From positions 1 through 9,679 of the forward strand of contig JAFTRQ010000130.1 in the NCBI GenBank assembly GCA_017462125.1: a stretch of DNA of 9,679 bases. Direction: 5' to 3'. A program made the translations under genes and the position numbers. The stretch's first letter is position 1. Each line of letters starts with the position of its first letter. The notes beneath the pieces are model-generated. The model was not told the DNA's origin. It did no database searches and saw only the letters and a program-made list of their open reading frames with translations. Positions 6,869 through 9,679 of the stretch are shown here, in pieces. The stretch is from Clostridia bacterium. GTDB lineage: Bacteria; Bacillota_A; Clostridia; Oscillospirales; CAG-272.

Positions 6869-6877
6869 TGATATAGT
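6869..6877 (+). promoter_or_regulatory. Possible divergent extended -10 element
   Basis: TGATATAGT on the plus strand mirrors the minus-strand TGATATAAT at 6845-6853 with one mismatch, so 6845-6877 is also an inverted repeat with a 15-bp centre. Downstream lie a ribosome-binding-like AAAAAGGAG and ATG at 6948. No -35 box is evident. Confidence 0.3.
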
Positions 6878-6935
6878 AAAATTGTAAATAAACTACAAGC
6901 AATGCCAAAATATTGAATTTATGGCGTTTGACGCA

Positions 6936-7044
6936 AAAAGGAGTACGATGATTATGAAAAGCCGCATCGGCCCGTGAGCAGAGCGCGGAAAGCAATATCA
7001 CGATCCCCGAGCAATCTGCCGCCGCAGACAAAGCCACCGAGTAA
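6936..7044 (+). pseudogene. Possible remnant of a small exported-protein gene
   Basis: AAAAAGGAG (6936-6943) is followed after four bases by ATG (6948-6950), and the frame closes after nine codons at TGA 6975-6977. In another frame, beginning right after a TGA at 6955-6957, 28 sense codons run from 6958 to a TAA at 7042-7044 and read KAASAREQSAESNITIPEQS followed by AAADKATE. The stretch is GC-rich against AT-rich flanks, as coding DNA here is. It looks like a gene start joined to a hydrophilic tail by a frameshift or internal deletion. The evidence is circumstantial and no family is recognised; it could also be plain noncoding sequence. Confidence 0.25.
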
Positions 7045-7097
7045 AAAGCTTGTTACGAAAAAGAATCAAAAATTTTTTATTTTTTTCAAAAAAACTA
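7045..7097 (+). promoter_or_regulatory. A/T-tract region upstream of the ylxM promoter
   Basis: Immediately upstream of the -35 box are runs of A and T (AAAAATTTTTTATTTTTTTC, then CAAAAAAA). Such tracts act as UP elements that bind the RNA polymerase alpha subunit C-terminal domains and raise promoter strength. This fits a housekeeping operon. Confidence 0.5.
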
Positions 7098-7126
7098 TTG
7101 ACAGAATGAAAAAAAGGTGATATAAT
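7098..7126 (+). promoter_or_regulatory. Consensus SigA promoter of the ylxM-ffh-rpsP-khpA operon
   Basis: TTGACA (7098-7103), a 17-bp spacer and TATAAT (7121-7126) match the consensus exactly, with an extended TG one base before the -10. The predicted start is near 7133. Confidence 0.93.
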
Positions 7127-7127
7127 C

Positions 7128-7148
7128 TGTAAAGTGTTTTACTTTACA
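7128..7148 (+). promoter_or_regulatory. Palindrome at the predicted transcription start of ylxM
   Basis: TGTAAAGT (7128-7135) and ACTTTACA (7141-7148) are exact inverted copies around GTTTT. The dyad begins one base past the -10 and spans the expected +1, an ideal place for a repressor. As RNA only its distal half would be transcribed, so a DNA operator is likelier than an RNA hairpin. YlxM, the first product, is an HTH protein and could act here, but that is a guess. Confidence 0.5.
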
Positions 7149-7197
7149 CCTGTTTTTCAAGGCAAAAAGTCAAAAAAATGTGTCGGAGGAGCCGTCA

Positions 7198-7530
7198 ATG
7201 TTCGAAAAAAATCTGAATATCGGTTTTTTGCTTGACTTTTACGGCGACGTGCTGACCGAAAGACGGCGAGACGCTTTGGACTTCTATTATAACGACGATA
7301 TGTCGCTCTCCGAGATCGCGGAGGAAATGGGAATCTCCCGTCAGGGTGTCCGTGACCTGATCAAAAAAGCCGAGGAGGAGCTCTTCTTCTATGAAGAAAA
7401 GCTTGGACTTGCAAAAAAGTTTGAGCAGGCGCAAAAGCACGCCCAGCGCGCGCTTCAGCTCTGCGAGAGCGGCGCGGAAACAGGTGCCATAGAGGACGAG
7501 ATCAGGCTTCTGCTTGACAGCGTCGGGTAA
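7198..7530 (+). CDS. ylxM: YlxM, HTH protein linked to the signal recognition particle
   Basis: A 110-aa protein of the YlxM/UPF0122 family, which in Firmicutes is encoded directly before ffh and in streptococci has been tied to SRP assembly and activity. Residues 8-30 hold the family opening (FLLDFYGDVLTERRRDALDF). Residues 35-56 form a helix-turn-helix resembling sigma factor region 4 (SLSEIAEEMGISRQGVRD). The rest is charged and helical, probably a coiled coil. The ATG at 7198 follows GGAGGA by 7 nt; a GTG at 7180 in frame lies upstream of that site and is rejected. It is the first gene of the operon, 40 bp ahead of ffh. Family and length are typical. Confidence 0.95.
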   Translation: MFEKNLNIGFLLDFYGDVLTERRRDALDFYYNDDMSLSEIAEEMGISRQGVRDLIKKAEEELFFYEEKLGLAKKFEQAQKHAQRALQLCESGAETGAIEDEIRLLLDSVG

Positions 7531-7570
7531 AGGAATCACACAGTAAACAAAGGAGGTATTTACAGCAAGT

Positions 7571-8914
7571 ATGTTTCAGAACTTATCCGAAAAGTTAGAA
7601 AATGCCTTCAAAAAATTCAAAAACAAGGGAAAGCTTACCGAAGCCGATATCAAGGCGGGTATGAGAGAGATCAAGCTCGCTCTGCTGGAAGCCGACGTAA
7701 ACTTCAAGGTCGTGCGCGACTTTATAAAAACCGTCTCCGAGCGTGCCGTTGGCACGGAGGTGCTCGAATCTTTGAACCCCGGTCAACAGGTCATCAAGAT
7801 CGTTGACGAGGAGCTGGCGGCGCTTATGGGCTCCACCCACTCCAAGCTGATCGTTTCCCCCAAGCCCCCCACAGTCATTATGATGGTCGGTCTTCAGGGT
7901 GCGGGTAAGACCACACACGCAGGTAAGCTTGCAGGAATGCTGAAGAAGCAAGGCAAGAATCCCCTGCTCGTCGCCTGCGACGTTTACCGTCCCGCGGCGA
8001 TCAAGCAGCTGCAGATCGTCGGCGAAAAGCTTGGCATTCCCGTTTTTGAGATGGGCGATAAGGAATCTCCCGTCAAGATCGCAAAAGAAGGTATTAAATT
8101 CGCAAATCAAAAGGGCTATGACACGGTGTTCGTGGATACCGCGGGCCGACTTCAGATCGACGAGGTCCTGATGAAGGAGCTTCAGGATATCAAGGAGGCC
8201 GTAGAGCCCACCGAGATCCTGCTCACCATCGACGCAATGATCGGTCAGGAATCGGTGAACGTGGCAGAAACCTTTAACGATATGCTGGATATCACAGGCG
8301 TCATCCTCACAAAGCTTGACGGTGATACCAGAGGCGGTGCGGCGCTGTCCGTCCGTTATATTACAGGCAAGCCGATCAAATTCATCGGTGTCGGCGAAAA
8401 GCTCGATCAGATCGAGCCCTTCCACCCCGACAGAATGGCGCGCCGAATCCTCGGCATGGGCGACGTGCTCACCCTCATCGACAAGGCACAGGCACAGTTC
8501 GATGAAAAGAAGGTCGCCGAAATGGAGGAAAGACTTCGTCAGTCGATCTTCACGCTTGACGATTACCTCGATCAGATGCAGCAGCTCAAAAATATGGGAA
8601 GTCTGGATCAGATCGCGGGTATGATCCCGGGAATGAAGCCCGGCGCTTTGAAGGACGCCAAGGTCGATGACAAAATGATCGTCCATCAGGAGGCGATCAT
8701 CAAATCCATGACGCGCTACGAGCGCGAGCACCCCGAGGTGCTGAACGCATCCAGAAAGCAAAGAGTCGCGAAAGGAAGCGGCACCAGCGTCGAGGAGATC
8801 AACAAGCTTCTCAAGAGCTACGATCAGATCAAGAAAATGATGAAGCAATTCTCCGATATGGGCAAGAGCAAGCAGGGCAGACGCCAGATGAGCAAAATGA
8901 AGCTCCCCTTCTGA
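7571..8914 (+). CDS. ffh: Signal recognition particle GTPase Ffh (SRP54)
   Basis: Ffh binds the SRP RNA and signal sequences emerging from ribosomes, and with the receptor FtsY delivers nascent membrane proteins to the translocon. The 447-aa protein has the helical N domain (1-90) and the GTPase G domain: P-loop GLQGAGKTT at 107-115, DVYRPAA at 137-143, DTAGR at 189-193 and TKLDGD at 247-252. The Met-rich M domain ends the protein and contains the RNA-binding helix-turn-helix region around 395-411 (RKQRVAKGSG, EEIN). Residue 116 after the P-loop is His, where many Ffh proteins have Thr. The C-terminus is rich in Met and Lys. The nearest ribosome binding site, AAAGGAGG, ends 14 nt before the ATG, which is unusually far, but no in-frame start fits better. 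It is full length. Confidence 0.98.
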   Translation: MFQNLSEKLENAFKKFKNKGKLTEADIKAGMREIKLALLEADVNFKVVRDFIKTVSERAVGTEVLESLNPGQQVIKIVDEELAALMGSTHSKLIVSPKPPTVIMMVGLQGAGKTTHAGKLAGMLKKQGKNPLLVACDVYRPAAIKQLQIVGEKLGIPVFEMGDKESPVKIAKEGIKFANQKGYDTVFVDTAGRLQIDEVLMKELQDIKEAVEPTEILLTIDAMIGQESVNVAETFNDMLDITGVILTKLDGDTRGGAALSVRYITGKPIKFIGVGEKLDQIEPFHPDRMARRILGMGDVLTLIDKAQAQFDEKKVAEMEERLRQSIFTLDDYLDQMQQLKNMGSLDQIAGMIPGMKPGALKDAKVDDKMIVHQEAIIKSMTRYEREHPEVLNASRKQRVAKGSGTSVEEINKLLKSYDQIKKMMKQFSDMGKSKQGRRQMSKMKLPF

Positions 8915-8940
8915 CAGCCCACACAAAACTAAAAAGCTGT

Positions 8941-8960
8941 TTAAACCGCAAAGGTTTTAA
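8941..8960 (+). other. Weak stem in the ffh-rpsP gap
   Basis: AAACC (8943-8947) pairs with GGTTT (8953-8957) over a 5-nt loop in the 94-bp gap, followed by AT-rich sequence with no T tract. The stem is too weak for a terminator; at most it is an mRNA processing or stability element. Confidence 0.2.
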
Positions 8961-9008
8961 TGGAATATAAAAAAATAATTTATTATAACATTTTTGGAGG
9001 ACAAAAAA

Positions 9009-9251
9009 ATGGTAAAAATGAGACTTACAAGAATGGGCGCAAAGAAGGCTCCCTTCTACCGTGTAGTTGTTGCTGACAGCCGTTACCCCAGAGACGGTCG
9101 TTTCATCGAGGAGATCGGTTACTACAACCCCCAGACCGAGCCCGCTGAAGTAAAGATCGACGCTGACAAGGCTAAGGCATGGCTCGCAAACGGCGCACAG
9201 CCCACCGAGACCGTTAAGGCTCTTCTCAAGAAGTCCGGCATCGTTGACTGA
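9009..9251 (+). CDS. rpsP: 30S ribosomal protein S16
   Basis: Ribosomal protein S16, a small-subunit protein needed for 16S rRNA folding and 30S assembly. The 80-aa product shows the hallmark N-terminus [20 protein letters not shown], then [20 protein letters not shown] and a C-terminal helical tail with the conserved LLKKSGI. Length is normal. GGAGG (8996-9000) stands 8 nt before the ATG at 9009. A TTG 15 nt upstream is in frame but overlaps this site and is rejected. It lies between ffh and khpA, the usual Firmicute order. Confidence 0.98.
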   Translation: MVKMRLTRMGAKKAPFYRVVVADSRYPRDGRFIEEIGYYNPQTEPAEVKIDADKAKAWLANGAQPTETVKALLKKSGIVD

Positions 9252-9286
9252 TCCGATATCACCCGTTTTATTAGCAAGGAGATATC

Positions 9287-9523
9287 ATGGTAGATTTGAA
9301 GGAAACTCTTCGCAATATCGCAGTTGCGATCGTTGATGACCCCGACAGTGTCGTTGTTGTCAGCAATGAGACAGAAACAAGCATCAATCTTACCTTGAGC
9401 GTTGCGCCCGACGATATGGGCATGGTTATCGGAAAGAACGGCAGAATCGCAAAGGCGATCCGTATGCTGATCAAGGCCGCTGCCAACGGTTGCAACAAGA
9501 AGGTTAACGTTGACATCAGATAA
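9287..9523 (+). CDS. khpA: KhpA, KH-domain RNA-binding protein
   Basis: A 78-aa single-KH-domain protein (formerly YlqC) which in Gram-positives acts with KhpB/EloR in RNA binding and cell elongation control. The GxxG loop that grips RNA is at 49-52 within VIGKNGRIAKAIR (47-59). Strands flank it on both sides, matching the type II KH fold. AAGGAG lies 5 nt before the ATG. It is the last gene of the operon here, 35 bp after rpsP. Length and sequence are typical of the family. Confidence 0.96.
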   Translation: MVDLKETLRNIAVAIVDDPDSVVVVSNETETSINLTLSVAPDDMGMVIGKNGRIAKAIRMLIKAAANGCNKKVNVDIR

Positions 9524-9574
9524 TTTTACATTATCAAGAAAAGGGGCTGAGTCATTAACTTAGTCTAAGAAAAA

Positions 9575-9615
9575 AAACGGATACTCTTTACCGAAAAGGT
9601 ATTGAGTATCCGTTT
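9575..9615. terminator. Strong operon-end hairpin, usable on both strands
   Basis: AAACGGATACTC (9575-9586) pairs exactly with GAGTATCCGTTT (9604-9615). Inside, past a TT/TT mismatch, TACC (9589-9592) pairs with GGTA (9598-9601) around a GAAAA loop. On the plus strand the 3' arm runs into GTTTGCTTTG. On the minus strand the stem continues into TTTTTTTTC, a stronger T tract. It begins about 50 nt past khpA and ends the operon; a convergent minus-strand gene beyond the window could share it. Confidence 0.8.
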
Positions 9616-9630
9616 GCTTTGTTGTATAAT
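9602..9630 (+). promoter_or_regulatory. Candidate promoter for an off-window gene, overlapping the terminator
   Basis: TTGAGT (9602-9607), a 17-bp spacer and a perfect TATAAT (9625-9630). The -35 lies inside the descending arm of the khpA terminator hairpin. The 49 bp that follow contain AAGAAAGCGAG but no convincing start codon. The -35 matches only four of six consensus bases, so this is moderate evidence. Confidence 0.4.
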
Positions 9631-9679
9631 TAAATCACCACAAAATAACACACAAGAAAGCGAGATAATTATACACCAA

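Noticed and set aside
6991..7001. Stray AGCAATATCAC matching part of the left-hand repeat array
   Set aside because: Eleven matching bases in an isolated position without hairpins or further octamers is consistent with chance.
6846..7037. Minus-strand 63-codon frame before MBL copy 2
   Set aside because: No ribosome binding site, an odd mix of hydrophobic stretches, and it runs across the promoter of the MBL copy 2 gene.
7045..7197. SRP RNA gene (ffs) near ffh
   Set aside because: No GGAA-tetraloop hairpin of the SRP RNA type was seen in the gap, which is AT-rich and occupied by the ylxM promoter.
7595..8926. Long minus-strand open frame over ffh
   Set aside because: It is antisense to an unmistakable ffh gene and has no family features or start signals.

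Overview
The window looks like chromosome from a Gram-positive, low- to mid-GC Firmicute, most likely an uncultured Clostridia of gut type. The grounds are the ylxM-ffh-rpsP-khpA gene order, lipoprotein signal peptides on all three exported proteins, strong AGGAGG-type ribosome binding sites and near-consensus TTGACA-17-TATAAT promoters. The exact taxon cannot be read from the sequence alone.

Region by region. 1-324 has no gene. It holds a palindrome, a long stem-loop, an array of small hairpins joined by the octamer GTGATATT (forward in the left half, inverted in the right), and a perfect 12-bp hairpin just past the end of the first operon. 325-2842 (minus strand) is a three-gene polar amino-acid ABC importer, transcribed in the order binding lipoprotein, permease, ATPase. 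It starts from a textbook promoter at 2890-2918. The ATPase carries an extra block of about 65 residues in its nucleotide-binding domain. 3082-4839 and 4978-6762 (minus strand) are two paralogous, independently transcribed surface lipoproteins. Each has an acidic Ser/Thr/Glu tether, a metallo-beta-lactamase-fold hydrolase domain with intact HSHGDH and HHG motifs, and a C-terminal domain predicted to be a beta-sandwich. 6763-7197 is a divergent intergenic region with back-to-back extended -10 elements, a possible gene remnant, and the strong ylxM promoter with a palindrome at the predicted transcription start.

7198-9523 (plus strand) is the housekeeping operon ylxM-ffh-rpsP-khpA: SRP-associated HTH protein, SRP GTPase, ribosomal protein S16 and a KH-domain RNA-binding protein. 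The operon ends at a strong hairpin at 9575-9615, where many Firmicutes would continue with rimM, trmD and rplS. A candidate promoter for an off-window gene overlaps that hairpin.

How it works together: the right half is core protein-targeting and translation machinery. The left half is cell-surface and nutrient functions, namely amino-acid import and two extracellular hydrolases of unknown substrate. The least explained items are the paired MBL lipoproteins, the ATPase insert and the GTGATATT hairpin array.
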